A stretch of DNA of 18,118 nucleotides from Anaerolineales bacterium UBA3940 (GCA_002385675.1 DGDY01000178.1:21395-39512); one strand, 5' to 3'; numbered from the stretch's first letter, positions 6,183-13,642 are shown. Program-made: numbers and translations. The notes: generated from the sequence alone by a model not told the origin.

Positions 6183-7649
6183 GTGAGTATTTTCCCGCTG
6201 ATCTGGCTGGGCGCTGCCGTCGTCGCGGGGGCGCTGCTGGCTGTGTTCCGGCCCGGTCGCCACGTGACGTGGCTGGTGATCATCGCCTTTATCGTTGCCT
6301 TTGCCGTCTGGACGGCCCTGCCGAACAACCCCGGCTTCCGGCTCGACATCGACGGCGACGGCGAGCTTGAGATCGACCGAGATATCGAGGTGCGGCAGGG
6401 CCTTGACCTGGCCGGTGGCGTGAAAGTGCTGCTTGAGGCCGACCTGCCCGACGGCCAGAGCCCGCCCCCGGGCGCGATGGACGAGGTGCGGCGCATCGTC
6501 GAGAGCCGCATCGATGCGCTCGGTGCGCTGGAGCCGATTGTGCAGCTTCAGGGCGAGAGCCGCCTGATCGTCGAGCTGCCCGGCTTGGACGACCCGGAGA
6601 GCGCGGTTGAGCTGATCCGCGAGACGGCGCTGCTGGAGTTCGTCGAGGTGCCCGGCCCGATCCCGGCAGGTATGCCGATCCTGACCAGCTACGCCGTTGA
6701 GCAGGAGAACATCACCAGCCCCGGCGAAGCTGAGGCCGAAGCGGACGGTGGGGCCGATACCCCGACCATCTACGAGACGGTGATGACCGGCGAAATCCTG
6801 CGCACCGCCGACGTGCAGTTCGACCCGACGACTGGCGAGCCGCTTGTGACCTTCACGCTCACCCCGGAGGGCGCGCGGCAGTTCGGCGAGTACACCAGCC
6901 AGCACATCGGCGGCTGGCTTGCCATCGTGCTGGACGGCGTGGTCGTCTCCGCCCCGCAGATCAACGACGCCATTACCGGCGGCGAGGGCGTGATCCAGGG
7001 GCAGTTCACGCTGGAGGAGGCAACGCGGCTTGCCACGCAGCTTCGCTACGGCGCGCTGCCCATCCCGCTTGAGGTCCAGTCGACCAGCACCATCGGCCCC
7101 ACGCTGGGCGAGATCTCGGTGGAGCAGAGCATCCGCGCCGGGCTGATCGGCATTGTCGTGGTGCTGCTGTTCATGCTGATCTACTACCGGCTGCCGGGCG
7201 TGGCGGCGGCGCTGGCGCTGGTCATCTTCGCGCTGATCAACTTTGCGCTGTACAAGCTCATCCCCGTCACGATGACGCTGCCCGCCATCACCGGCTTCCT
7301 GATCTCAGTCGGCACGGCGGTGGACGGCAACATCCTGATCTTCGAGCGGCTGAAAGAAGAACTGCGGCGCGGGCGCACCGTCGAGCGCGCGGTGGAAGCG
7401 GGCTTCGACCGGGCGTGGACCTCGATCCGCGACTCGAACCTCTCGACGCTGATCATCGCCGGGGTGTTGTACGCCTTCGGCACGAGCTTCGGCGCAGGGA
7501 CGGTGCGCGGCTTCGCCGTGACGCTCGCGCTTGGCCTCATCATCAACCTGTTCACGGCGATTACCGTCACGCGGACGTTCCTCCACTTCCTGCTCATCCC
7601 GGTGAAGGACGACGTGATCGAGCGCCAGCCCGGCCTGATGGGCCTGTAA
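6183..7649 (+). CDS. secD: Protein translocase subunit SecD
   Basis: A 488-residue SecD, which works with SecF to pull translocating proteins out of SecYEG on the outer face using the proton gradient. The signature QGLDLAGGV is at 72-80 and the first external domain runs to about 320. A less conserved acidic insert lies near 180-200 (PGEAEAEADGGAD). The C-terminal SecD/SecF membrane domain has about five helices (about 318-475). It includes SVGTAVDGNILIFERLKEEL with Asp381, the membrane carboxylate expected in proton movement. The start is GTG 6183, with GAGGAG 6 nt upstream. Starting there adds a hydrophobic helix (3-22) ahead of the usual first helix (28-46); an internal GTG at 6264 would give the usual form but has no ribosome-binding site. 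secF follows 12 nt later. Confidence 0.95.
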   Translation: MSIFPLIWLGAAVVAGALLAVFRPGRHVTWLVIIAFIVAFAVWTALPNNPGFRLDIDGDGELEIDRDIEVRQGLDLAGGVKVLLEADLPDGQSPPPGAMDEVRRIVESRIDALGALEPIVQLQGESRLIVELPGLDDPESAVELIRETALLEFVEVPGPIPAGMPILTSYAVEQENITSPGEAEAEADGGADTPTIYETVMTGEILRTADVQFDPTTGEPLVTFTLTPEGARQFGEYTSQHIGGWLAIVLDGVVVSAPQINDAITGGEGVIQGQFTLEEATRLATQLRYGALPIPLEVQSTSTIGPTLGEISVEQSIRAGLIGIVVVLLFMLIYYRLPGVAAALALVIFALINFALYKLIPVTMTLPAITGFLISVGTAVDGNILIFERLKEELRRGRTVERAVEAGFDRAWTSIRDSNLSTLIIAGVLYAFGTSFGAGTVRGFAVTLALGLIINLFTAITVTRTFLHFLLIPVKDDVIERQPGLMGL

Positions 7650-7661
7650 GGAGGGTCGAGG

Positions 7662-8594
7662 ATGTTTACGAACTTCGTGCAGCGACGCCGTATCTACTAC
7701 CTGATCTCGGCAGTGGTGATCACCCTGGGCATCATTGCGATGATCTACTCGACCATCAGATACGGCAGCCCGGTCCGGCTGAGCATCGACTTCCGGGGCG
7801 GAAGCCTGTTTGTGGTCGAGTTCGAGGACGAGGCGTCGGAGACGGCGATCCGCGAGGTTTATACCGACTTCGGGCTGGACGACCCGATCATCCAGCAGCT
7901 TGGCGACCCGTCCGAGAACCGCTGGCAGATCCGCGCGGGCACGCTCGCGCCGGACCAGCAGGCCGCGCTGATCAGCGCGCTGGAAGAGCGGGTCGCGCCG
8001 ATTGCCGAGGACCGCTCCACGCTTGACGTGATCTCGCCTGCCGTCGGCAGCGAGGTGACGCGCGCCGCGATCCTCGCGGTTCTGGCCGCCGGGCTTGTCG
8101 TGCTCGGCTTCATCTGGTTCGCCTTCCGCAAGGTGTCGAACCCCATCCGCTACGGGGCGAGTGCCATCATCGCGATGTTCCACGACGTGCTCGTGACGAT
8201 GGGCGTGATGTCCGCGCTGGGCATCTTCTTCGGCTGGGAGGTGGATGCGCTGTTCCTGACCGCGATGCTGACCGTTGTCGGCTTCTCCGTGCAGGACAGC
8301 ATCGTCGTGTTCGACCGCATCCGCGAGAACCAGCCCAAGTACCGGCATGAGGACTACGAGACGATAGTCAACCGCTCAGTGCTGGAGACCATCCACCGCT
8401 CGCTGGCGACGCAGCTCAACGCGATCTTCGTGATGGTGGCGATCCTGCTGTTTGGCGGGGCGACGATCAAGCAGTTCATCGCCATCCTGCTCATCGGCCT
8501 GCTGAGCGGCACGTATTCTTCGATCTTCACGGCGGTGCCGCTACTCGTCTCGTGGGAGAAGGGCGAACTGCCGTTCGTCGGGCGGCGGGCGTAG
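7662..8594 (+). CDS. secF: Protein translocase subunit SecF
   Basis: A 310-residue SecF, partner of SecD. It has an N-terminal helix (about 11-30), then the DFRGGS motif (43-48) opening the external domain (to about 135), and five further helices. The key membrane motif is TVVGFSVQDSIVVFDRIREN, with Gln211 and Asp212; most SecF proteins I know have Asn where this has Gln. AGGAGG (7649-7654) lies 7 nt before ATG 7662, overlapping the secD stop region, so the two are co-translated. The TAG stop (8592-8594) is also the first three bases of a TAGGGGCACA repeat end. The protein ends in the short tail GELPFVGRRA. Confidence 0.95.
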   Translation: MFTNFVQRRRIYYLISAVVITLGIIAMIYSTIRYGSPVRLSIDFRGGSLFVVEFEDEASETAIREVYTDFGLDDPIIQQLGDPSENRWQIRAGTLAPDQQAALISALEERVAPIAEDRSTLDVISPAVGSEVTRAAILAVLAAGLVVLGFIWFAFRKVSNPIRYGASAIIAMFHDVLVTMGVMSALGIFFGWEVDALFLTAMLTVVGFSVQDSIVVFDRIRENQPKYRHEDYETIVNRSVLETIHRSLATQLNAIFVMVAILLFGGATIKQFIAILLIGLLSGTYSSIFTAVPLLVSWEKGELPFVGRRA

Positions 8595-8839
8595 GGGCAC
8601 AAGCCCACCCTCTGAGGCTGAGGAGGGGGTTCAACGTTAGCCTACCGCAACCAGATCGGCAAAGGTGTTGTATCCCCAGCTCTATGAAGGGGCGATTCTA
8701 AGCGCGTCAGACGCACTGCCCCCTAGCAGGGGGAAGTGGCGGCCCGAAAAGGGGGTGGGAGGTAGGCCACACCACCCGTGCCAACACATCCCACCTGCTT
8801 AACCTGACAATCATAGGGGCACAGCATGCTGTGCCCCTA
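8592..8839. repeat. Possible MITE-like element with 10-bp inverted ends
   Basis: TAGGGGCACA (8592-8601) and its exact reverse complement TGTGCCCCTA (8830-8839) bound 248 bp without a coding region. TA at both outer edges fits a TA target duplication as made by IS630-type elements. Inside lie the 32-bp box (8715-8746) and other G/C-run hairpins. The right end also belongs to a palindrome, so the pairing of the ends could be chance. Confidence 0.3.
8715..8746 (+). repeat. 32-bp intergenic repeat box, copy A
   Basis: This box runs from ACTGCCCCCTAGCAGG to AAGTGGCGGCCCG. It matches the reverse complement of 15596-15627 at 30 of 32 positions (differences at box positions 12 and 18). CCCCC-TAGCA-GGGGG (8719-8733) makes a small hairpin inside it. 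It lies between secF and the ferredoxin gene. Confidence 0.75.
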
Positions 8840-8840
8840 T
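8813..8840. repeat. 28-bp perfect palindrome between converging genes
   Basis: The arm ATAGGGGCACAGCA (8813-8826) is followed by its exact reverse complement (8827-8840), with no mismatch. It lies between secF (+) and the ferredoxin gene (-), where a symmetric hairpin could stop transcription from both sides. There is no T-run directly after either arm, although AT-rich sequence (8841-8866) follows on the right. A REP-like repeat is the other reading. Confidence 0.6.
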
Positions 8841-8903
8841 ACACGAATTTAAAATACTATTAATTGCCATCTCGAGGGGTTCCCCCCGCTTTTAGGGCAT
8901 TGC

Positions 8904-9287
8904 CTAATCACCCACCGGCTTCACGCCCTCCGGCGCGTCGATCCACACCGGCTCGGGCGTGATGTGGTCCTCGGGGCGCGGGCCGGGGTCATCGAGGCCG
9001 CTGTCCGGGAACAGGTTCAGCGCCTCAACGGTCATGTCGTGGTCGCACACGATCTGGCAGCTCAGCCGCACCTGGCCGAGCAGGCCGCGTGCCGACAGCC
9101 GGTCGTACTCGGCCTGCGTCATCTTCTCCGGCTCGCCCTCCTTAAAGACAACCCGGCAGGTCGTGCACTTGGCATTGCCCCCACAGCGATGCAGCAGATC
9201 GACGCCGTTGTCCTTGAGGGCTAGCACCAGCCGCTGACCAGCCGGCACTTCGAAGGTGATGTTGTTGTTGGCGGTGATCCTGGGCAT
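8904..9287 (-). CDS. [2Fe-2S] ferredoxin
   Basis: A 127-residue plant/adrenodoxin-type ferredoxin carrying one [2Fe-2S] cluster and acting as a soluble electron carrier. Cluster ligands are Cys35, Cys41, Cys44 (RCGGNAKCTTCRV) and Cys77 (VRLSCQI), in the expected C-x5-C-x2-C-xn-C spacing. Strands ITFEVPAGQRLVLAL at the start fit the beta-grasp fold. The last 35-40 residues are acidic and Pro-rich (from NLFPDSGLDDPG) and extend past the fold. The start ATG 9287 has AAGGAG 9 nt upstream. It is the last gene of the minus-strand run but has its own -10 box and an SD-complementary upstream arm. The redox partner is not in the window. Confidence 0.92.
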   Translation of the reverse strand: MPRITANNNITFEVPAGQRLVLALKDNGVDLLHRCGGNAKCTTCRVVFKEGEPEKMTQAEYDRLSARGLLGQVRLSCQIVCDHDMTVEALNLFPDSGLDDPGPRPEDHITPEPVWIDAPEGVKPVGD

Positions 9288-9296
9288 GAAACTCTA

Positions 9297-9349
9297 CTCC
9301 TTCGTTAAGGCTATCAGAAGAATCAGCCATGGTGATTATAACGAAGGAG
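9297..9349 (-). promoter_or_regulatory. 11-bp inverted repeat enclosing the ferredoxin SD and -10 box
   Basis: CTCCTTCGTTA (9297-9307, plus strand) is perfectly repeated inverted as TAACGAAGGAG (9339-9349), 31 bp apart. In minus-strand RNA the downstream arm holds the ferredoxin Shine-Dalgarno AAGGAG, while the upstream arm is complementary to it. The -10 TATAAT (9340-9335) overlaps the end of the upstream arm. Confidence 0.6.
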
Positions 9350-9356
9350 CAGTAAG
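9335..9356 (-). promoter_or_regulatory. Promoter -10 of the ferredoxin gene
   Basis: Minus-strand TATAAT at 9340-9335 is a perfect -10; the predicted start is near 9328, 41 nt upstream of the ATG. The -35 is weak, with GTGAAA about 16 bp upstream. A transcript begun here lacks the upstream arm of the inverted repeat. Confidence 0.5.
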
Positions 9357-9358
9357 TT

Positions 9359-10417
9359 TCACGGCTCACCGGGGGCATTGGCGTGGCGCTCCCGCCGCCT
9401 GAACAGGTCGCCCAGCACGTACTCGTCGAGCAGGTGCTCCAGCAGGGGCCCAACGAGCGGCGCGGTGAGGATCGAGCCGACCATCGCGACGAGACCCAGC
9501 AGCCAGTCACCGAGCGACGCCGCACCGAGGAACGGGCTCAGCACCGGGCGAAGCCGGTGGTAAGGCGACGGGATGTACGCGAAGGTGATGCCGTCGTCGA
9601 GGTCGTCGGTCGTCCAGGTCACCGTCTCCGTGCGGACGTAAGGCGTGCTCCGGACCTCGGCGACATTTTGCGCTGCGTAGAAGGCGTTCTGGGGGAAGTC
9701 CTGAATCTCAACCTCGGATGGCGGGCACGAGAAGACCCGGCACAGCCGCATCTCGACCTGCGTGCCGTCGTCCAGCTCCAGCGGGATGGAGGCGGTGGCC
9801 CCCGTGCCGAGCGGTTCGATGGTGACCTCTCGCAGCAGGAAACCGCGCGGGCGGCTGGCGACCTCGCGCTCCGGTATCGTCATGACCTGGTCGCCGTAGA
9901 GCACCTCACTGCCGCGCCGCACGTCGTATATAACCACCTCGTTCACGAGCAGGGTATCGCCGCTTGGCGCAGGGCGGGCACTGACCCGGTAGCCCGTCAC
10001 GACGACGGTCAGCGGCAGAGACTGTGGGGCGCCCTCAAATATACCCTCCGGATCGACGGATGCGTCTCCCGCGGGCGACTCATCAGCGTCGAAGCTCACC
10101 ATCGCCAGCGGCCTGACCAGCAGCACGACAAGGACCGCCACGCCGATCAGCCCGGCGACGCCGAGCGCCAGCGGAAGCAGCCTGCCGAACCCTGTTCCCC
10201 TCGCTGCGGGCACAGGCGCAGCCCGCCGGGCCCGCCTCGCCGAGCGCACCAGCGCGACGACCACCCAGGCCGCAGCCACGCCGAGCACCAGCGCCGCCGC
10301 CGCGCGGAAGTCGACCACAGCCAGCCCTGCCGCCAGCACCACCCCGCCGATCACGATGAGCGCCGCGATGGCGGTCAGCACCAGCGAGCGTTTCTCGTTC
10401 CCCCCTCCAGTCGCCAT
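9359..10417 (-). CDS. Membrane protein of unknown function
   Basis: A 352-residue protein I do not recognise. Three hydrophobic helices lie near the N-terminus (about 11-32, 36-57 and 80-102), with a basic cytoplasmic loop between the second and third (SARRARRAAPVPAARG). A large, probably external domain (about 103-300) is rich in beta-type sequence and holds Cys residues in MRLCRVFSCPPSE, which could form a disulfide. One or two more hydrophobic stretches (about 307-335) precede a charged tail (FRRRERHANAPGEP). The start ATG 10417 has GGGGGAG 5 nt upstream. It sits 36 nt after the histidine kinase and 71 nt before ferredoxin, so it may belong to the signalling operon. A sensor role for the external domain would be speculation. 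Confidence 0.8.
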   Translation of the reverse strand: MATGGGNEKRSLVLTAIAALIVIGGVVLAAGLAVVDFRAAAALVLGVAAAWVVVALVRSARRARRAAPVPAARGTGFGRLLPLALGVAGLIGVAVLVVLLVRPLAMVSFDADESPAGDASVDPEGIFEGAPQSLPLTVVVTGYRVSARPAPSGDTLLVNEVVIYDVRRGSEVLYGDQVMTIPEREVASRPRGFLLREVTIEPLGTGATASIPLELDDGTQVEMRLCRVFSCPPSEVEIQDFPQNAFYAAQNVAEVRSTPYVRTETVTWTTDDLDDGITFAYIPSPYHRLRPVLSPFLGAASLGDWLLGLVAMVGSILTAPLVGPLLEHLLDEYVLGDLFRRRERHANAPGEP

Positions 10418-10453
10418 GTGATCTCCCCCTCCCCCGGCCTGCCGTTCAGCCCG

Positions 10454-11713
10454 CTAATCCGGTGATGGCGGCGCGGAGGATGGCAGCGGCAGCATGAACC
10501 AGAACACCGAGCCTTTCCCCTGCTCACTGCGGACGCCGATTGTGCCGCCGTGCCCTTCCACGATACGCCGGGCAATTGCCAGCCCGAGTCCGGAGCCGTG
10601 CCGGTCGCTTGTGTCGTCGTCGACGCGAAAGAACTTGTCAAAGACGTGAGGAAGATGCCGCTCCGAGATGCCGATGCCCGTGTCCTCCACCTCCACCCGG
10701 AAAAAGTTGCCGTCAAGCCCGCCGCGCAGCCACACATGCCCGCCAGGCCGGGTGTATTTGATAGCGTTCGAGAGAAGATTCAGCACCACCTGCCGGATCT
10801 TCTCCGCATCTCCTACAACATGAAAACGCCCATCGGGGGTGGGGAGTTCCGTGTCAAGGGTGATGTTGCGTGCGTCGGCCTGCTGGCGCATCGTCTCGGC
10901 GGCATCCCAGATCAGCCGGATGATGTCAACGGGCCGCCGCTGCAGGCGGGTGCGCCCCGACTCAAGGCGCGCGAAGTCGAGGAACTCGGTGGTCAGGTTG
11001 GTCAGGCGGCTTGTCTCCTGCTGGACGGTTTCGAGGAGCTTGCGGCGCTTCTCCTCGCTCAGCTCAGGCCGGTCGATGATGTGCATGGTCGCCCGGATGG
11101 CCGCCAGCGGCGTGCGGATCTCGTGCACCATCTCGGAGATGAGGTCGCTCTGCTCGAACAGGCGCGCATTCTCGACCGCAACCGCCGCCTGCGCAGCCAG
11201 CGTCGTCAGCGTGTTCACGTCCTCGTCGGTAAAGGCGCGGTCGTCGCGCTTGTTCACGGCTTCAAGGCAGCCGACGATCCGTCGCTGCACGCGCATCGGC
11301 ACGGCGAGCAGGTTGCGCGTGCGGAAGGTCGTTGTGTCGTCAATCTGGCTTGACCAGCGCGGCTCCTGGCGCACGTCGGCGATGAGCAGCGGCTCGCCAT
11401 GCGTGACGACCCACCCGGCCAGACTGTTGTCGAGCGGCACCTCGACGGACTCAAGCGACAGCCCTTCCGGGTCGATGGACGCCTCGAAGTGCAGCGTGCC
11501 GCTGCGGTTCAGCAGCAGGATCGACGCTGCCTCGGTTTCGATGAGGTCGGTTGCCGCGCGGACGATCTGCTCCAGCAGCGTGTTAATGTTGAGCGTCGAG
11601 TTGAGCGTACGGCTGATCTCCATCAGCCGCTCGTAGCGCGCAAGCGTCCGCACGTAGCGGCGGATGATGCTGTTCTCGTCTCGTAGCATCTCAGGCAGGT
11701 CCGCATCCGTCAT
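10454..11713 (-). CDS. Cytoplasmic GAF-domain sensor histidine kinase
   Basis: A 419-residue two-component kinase without transmembrane helices. A helical lead (1-40) is followed by a GAF domain (about 42-185), then a HisKA dimerisation domain with the phospho-acceptor His197 in SEMVHEIRTPL. The ATPase domain shows an N box NLLSNAIKYT (312-321), G1 DTGIGI (344-349), F box (FDKFFR 358-363) and G2 GSGLGLA (373-379). All catalytic elements are present, so it should autophosphorylate in response to a ligand or redox cue sensed by the GAF domain. The ATG at 11713 overlaps the sirtuin stop as TGATG, so translation is coupled. GGAGGG lies 9 nt upstream. Candidate partners are the receiver protein in the same run and the divergent OmpR-type regulator; which one is not shown by the sequence. 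Confidence 0.93.
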   Translation of the reverse strand: MTDADLPEMLRDENSIIRRYVRTLARYERLMEISRTLNSTLNINTLLEQIVRAATDLIETEAASILLLNRSGTLHFEASIDPEGLSLESVEVPLDNSLAGWVVTHGEPLLIADVRQEPRWSSQIDDTTTFRTRNLLAVPMRVQRRIVGCLEAVNKRDDRAFTDEDVNTLTTLAAQAAVAVENARLFEQSDLISEMVHEIRTPLAAIRATMHIIDRPELSEEKRRKLLETVQQETSRLTNLTTEFLDFARLESGRTRLQRRPVDIIRLIWDAAETMRQQADARNITLDTELPTPDGRFHVVGDAEKIRQVVLNLLSNAIKYTRPGGHVWLRGGLDGNFFRVEVEDTGIGISERHLPHVFDKFFRVDDDTSDRHGSGLGLAIARRIVEGHGGTIGVRSEQGKGSVFWFMLPLPSSAPPSPD

Positions 11714-12477
11714 CAGCCGTCACCCTCCAGCGCCTCCACCAGCCGGGGGAGCACCGTCGCAACGTCGTCGTGGATCACGACAGCCGCGTCGTCATCTACG
11801 AATGTCTCATCATAATTTACCACGATGAGCTGTGCGCCGTGCGCCTTTGCAATGATCGGCAGGTCCGATACGGGGGCAACCTCCAGCGATGACCCGGCGA
11901 TCAGCATCACGTCGCAGATGCGCGCCTCACGCTGGGCGGCCCGCAGCACACGGATCGGCAGCGCCTCGCCGAACAGGATGACATTCGGCTTGAGCACGCC
12001 GCCGCAGCCCGCACAGCGCGGGATATCGCCCTCCTCGATGAACCGCCATATAAAGCTCTCCGTTTCAACCTCGGCGAAGCACTCGACGCACGTCGCGAGC
12101 CGCATATGCCCGTGCACCTCGTACACCTGGCGGGAGCCAGCCCGCGTGTGCAGCATGTCGATGTTCTGCGTGATGACGGAGCGGATTATGCCCAGCGCCT
12201 CCAGGCGGGCCAGCGCGATGTGTGCCGGGTTCGGCTGCGCCTCCAGCATGCGGCGGGCCAGCGGCCTGATCCAGTCGAAGAAGCTGCGGGGGTTGTAGCG
12301 GAAGCCCACCATCGAGGCGACCTCAAAGGGGTCGTGCTGCGACCAGAGGCCGGAGTTGGGGCTACGGAAGTCGGGGATGCCTGAGGGCGTGCTGATGCCC
12401 GCGCCGGTCAGCGCAACCGCATAGCGCGCAGAGCGCAGGAGGGCGGCGGCTTGATCAAGCGGGGTCTGCGGCGTCAT
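11713..12477 (-). CDS. Sir2-family NAD-dependent protein deacylase (sirtuin)
   Basis: A 254-residue sirtuin, which removes acyl groups from lysines using NAD. Motifs are GAGISTPSGIPDFRS (25-39, NAD binding), TQNIDMLH (103-110), catalytic His122 in VHGH, the zinc cysteines CVEC (130-133) and CAGC (155-158), KPNVILFGE (163-171) and AGSSLEVAP for the adenine side. All expected residues are present and the length is normal. ATG 12477 (MTPQTPLDQAAALL) is preferred; the open frame reaches 12615 but would overlap the receiver gene by more than 100 nt with low-complexity sequence. It starts 13 nt after that gene's stop and shares TGATG with the kinase start. Targets are unknown; the position between two signalling genes invites the idea that it deacylates one of them. 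Confidence 0.92.
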   Translation of the reverse strand: MTPQTPLDQAAALLRSARYAVALTGAGISTPSGIPDFRSPNSGLWSQHDPFEVASMVGFRYNPRSFFDWIRPLARRMLEAQPNPAHIALARLEALGIIRSVITQNIDMLHTRAGSRQVYEVHGHMRLATCVECFAEVETESFIWRFIEEGDIPRCAGCGGVLKPNVILFGEALPIRVLRAAQREARICDVMLIAGSSLEVAPVSDLPIIAKAHGAQLIVVNYDETFVDDDAAVVIHDDVATVLPRLVEALEGDG

Positions 12478-12490
12478 CGGCGGGCAGGCA

Positions 12491-13564
12491 TCACTGCGTC
12501 CCGGCACGCTCGCGCAGCGCCAATGCGAGGCGATGATACGCCTCCGCTGGCGGAGCGCCGGGCGCATGTAGAGCAGGCTCAGGCTGTGCCGGTACCAGGC
12601 CGACGTGCTCCGCACCGAGGCCCTTCTGAATCACAGGCACGTTGAGCGCAGGCGGTTCAGGTGTGCTGTAGACGAGCAGTGCGCTCACCCGCGCGGCGCT
12701 TGCACCCGCCTGCCGCAACGCCCGCAGCATGCGGTCGGCCAGCGCGAGCGAGGCACGGGTCGGCTCCGCGAGCAGCATAAGGTGCGTGCTGGCGGCGAGC
12801 AGCGCCTCACCGCAGGCGTCTAGCTGATCGCCGGGGTCCACAAGCACGCGGTCGGCCAGCGGGGCGAGCGCCGCCAGCACCCGGCGCAGGCTGGGTGCGT
12901 CAAGCGACAGGGCGCGCAGCGCCGATGCCGGGCAGGGCAGCACGGCCCCGCCGCCGGCGAGCGGTCGCAGTGCTTCCTGCACATCCTCTGGCCGGGGGAC
13001 GGCACCGCCACTCAGGAACGGGGTGACAGCGTCTGCCCCGTTCTGAGGGCCAAGCACGACGACACGGTCACCGGCTGCGGCCAGCGCCGCCGCGAGGTTC
13101 CGTGCCGCCGCCGTCGTCTCGCCATCATGCAGCACGCTCAGGCAGGTGATGACGCTCTGCGGCTTGCGGGGCGGCGCGGCGGCCTGAGCGGGACGCCGGG
13201 CGAGCAGGGAGCGCACCCGCGCGATCAGGTCTGCCGGGTGGACGGGCTTCGCCAGATAATCGTCCGCGCCCGCCTGGAAGCCCGTCGCCTTGTCGTCGAG
13301 AAGGCTCTTGGCGGTGAACATCAGGATGGGCACGCTGGCGGTCGGATGGTGTGCGCGCAGGCGGCGCACAAAGGTGAAGCCGTCCTCGCCGGGCATCATG
13401 ACGTCCAGCAGAATCAGGTCGGGTAGCTCCGTCTGCAGAAAATCCCAGGCAGCCGGGGCGTTCTCGACCGCGCTGACGCGGTAACCGTGATCCTCAAGGA
13501 CCAGACTGACCAGCACCCGGGTATCAGGGTCATCATCGACGACAAGAATGTGCGGCGTAGTCAT
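12491..13564 (-). CDS. Response-regulator receiver fused to a CpaE/MinD-like domain without Walker A
   Basis: A 357-residue two-domain protein. Residues 1-122 are a full receiver: Asp10-Asp12 acidic pocket, phospho-acceptor Asp54 (LILLDVMMPGEDG), Thr83 and Lys105 in YLAKP. A Pro/Ala linker (124-134) leads to a second domain of about 220 residues. It starts VITCLSVLHDGETTAAARNLAAALAA and resembles the first strand-loop-helix of MinD/ParA/CpaE ATPases. The expected KGGxGKT loop is replaced by LHDGETT, so nucleotide binding is doubtful. Later strands (RVLVDPGD, HLMLLAEPTRASLALADRML, ARVSALLVYS) fit the same fold. ATG 13564 follows an extended -10 promoter. It heads the minus-strand run with a sirtuin and histidine kinase. 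The receiver is certain; the second domain is an inference from pattern. Confidence 0.85.
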   Translation of the reverse strand: MTTPHILVVDDDPDTRVLVSLVLEDHGYRVSAVENAPAAWDFLQTELPDLILLDVMMPGEDGFTFVRRLRAHHPTASVPILMFTAKSLLDDKATGFQAGADDYLAKPVHPADLIARVRSLLARRPAQAAAPPRKPQSVITCLSVLHDGETTAAARNLAAALAAAGDRVVVLGPQNGADAVTPFLSGGAVPRPEDVQEALRPLAGGGAVLPCPASALRALSLDAPSLRRVLAALAPLADRVLVDPGDQLDACGEALLAASTHLMLLAEPTRASLALADRMLRALRQAGASAARVSALLVYSTPEPPALNVPVIQKGLGAEHVGLVPAQPEPALHAPGAPPAEAYHRLALALRERAGTQ

Positions 13565-13642
13565 GTGGTAATCGGCTTCTCGCTTTTGTGTGCTTGTGGG
13601 TTCCAGCGGGCCGGCCCATCAGCGGTCCACAGAGTGCCTGCC

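Noticed and set aside
7305..8348. 347-codon minus-strand frame across secD/secF
   Set aside because: It is antisense to two clear Sec genes and its translation is His/Arg/Asp-rich without domain pattern.
9142..9330. Upstream out-of-frame reading frame starting at 9330 (-), MADSSDSLNEGV, overlapping the ferredoxin start
   Set aside because: It has no ribosome-binding site, and most of it is ferredoxin sequence in the wrong frame.
10550..11353. Plus-strand frames opposite the histidine kinase
   Set aside because: The minus strand encodes a complete kinase with all boxes; the plus-strand translations have no motif.
12478..12615. N-terminal extension of the sirtuin to 12615
   Set aside because: It would overlap the receiver gene by more than 100 nt and adds sequence unlike sirtuins; ATG 12477 gives the normal length.
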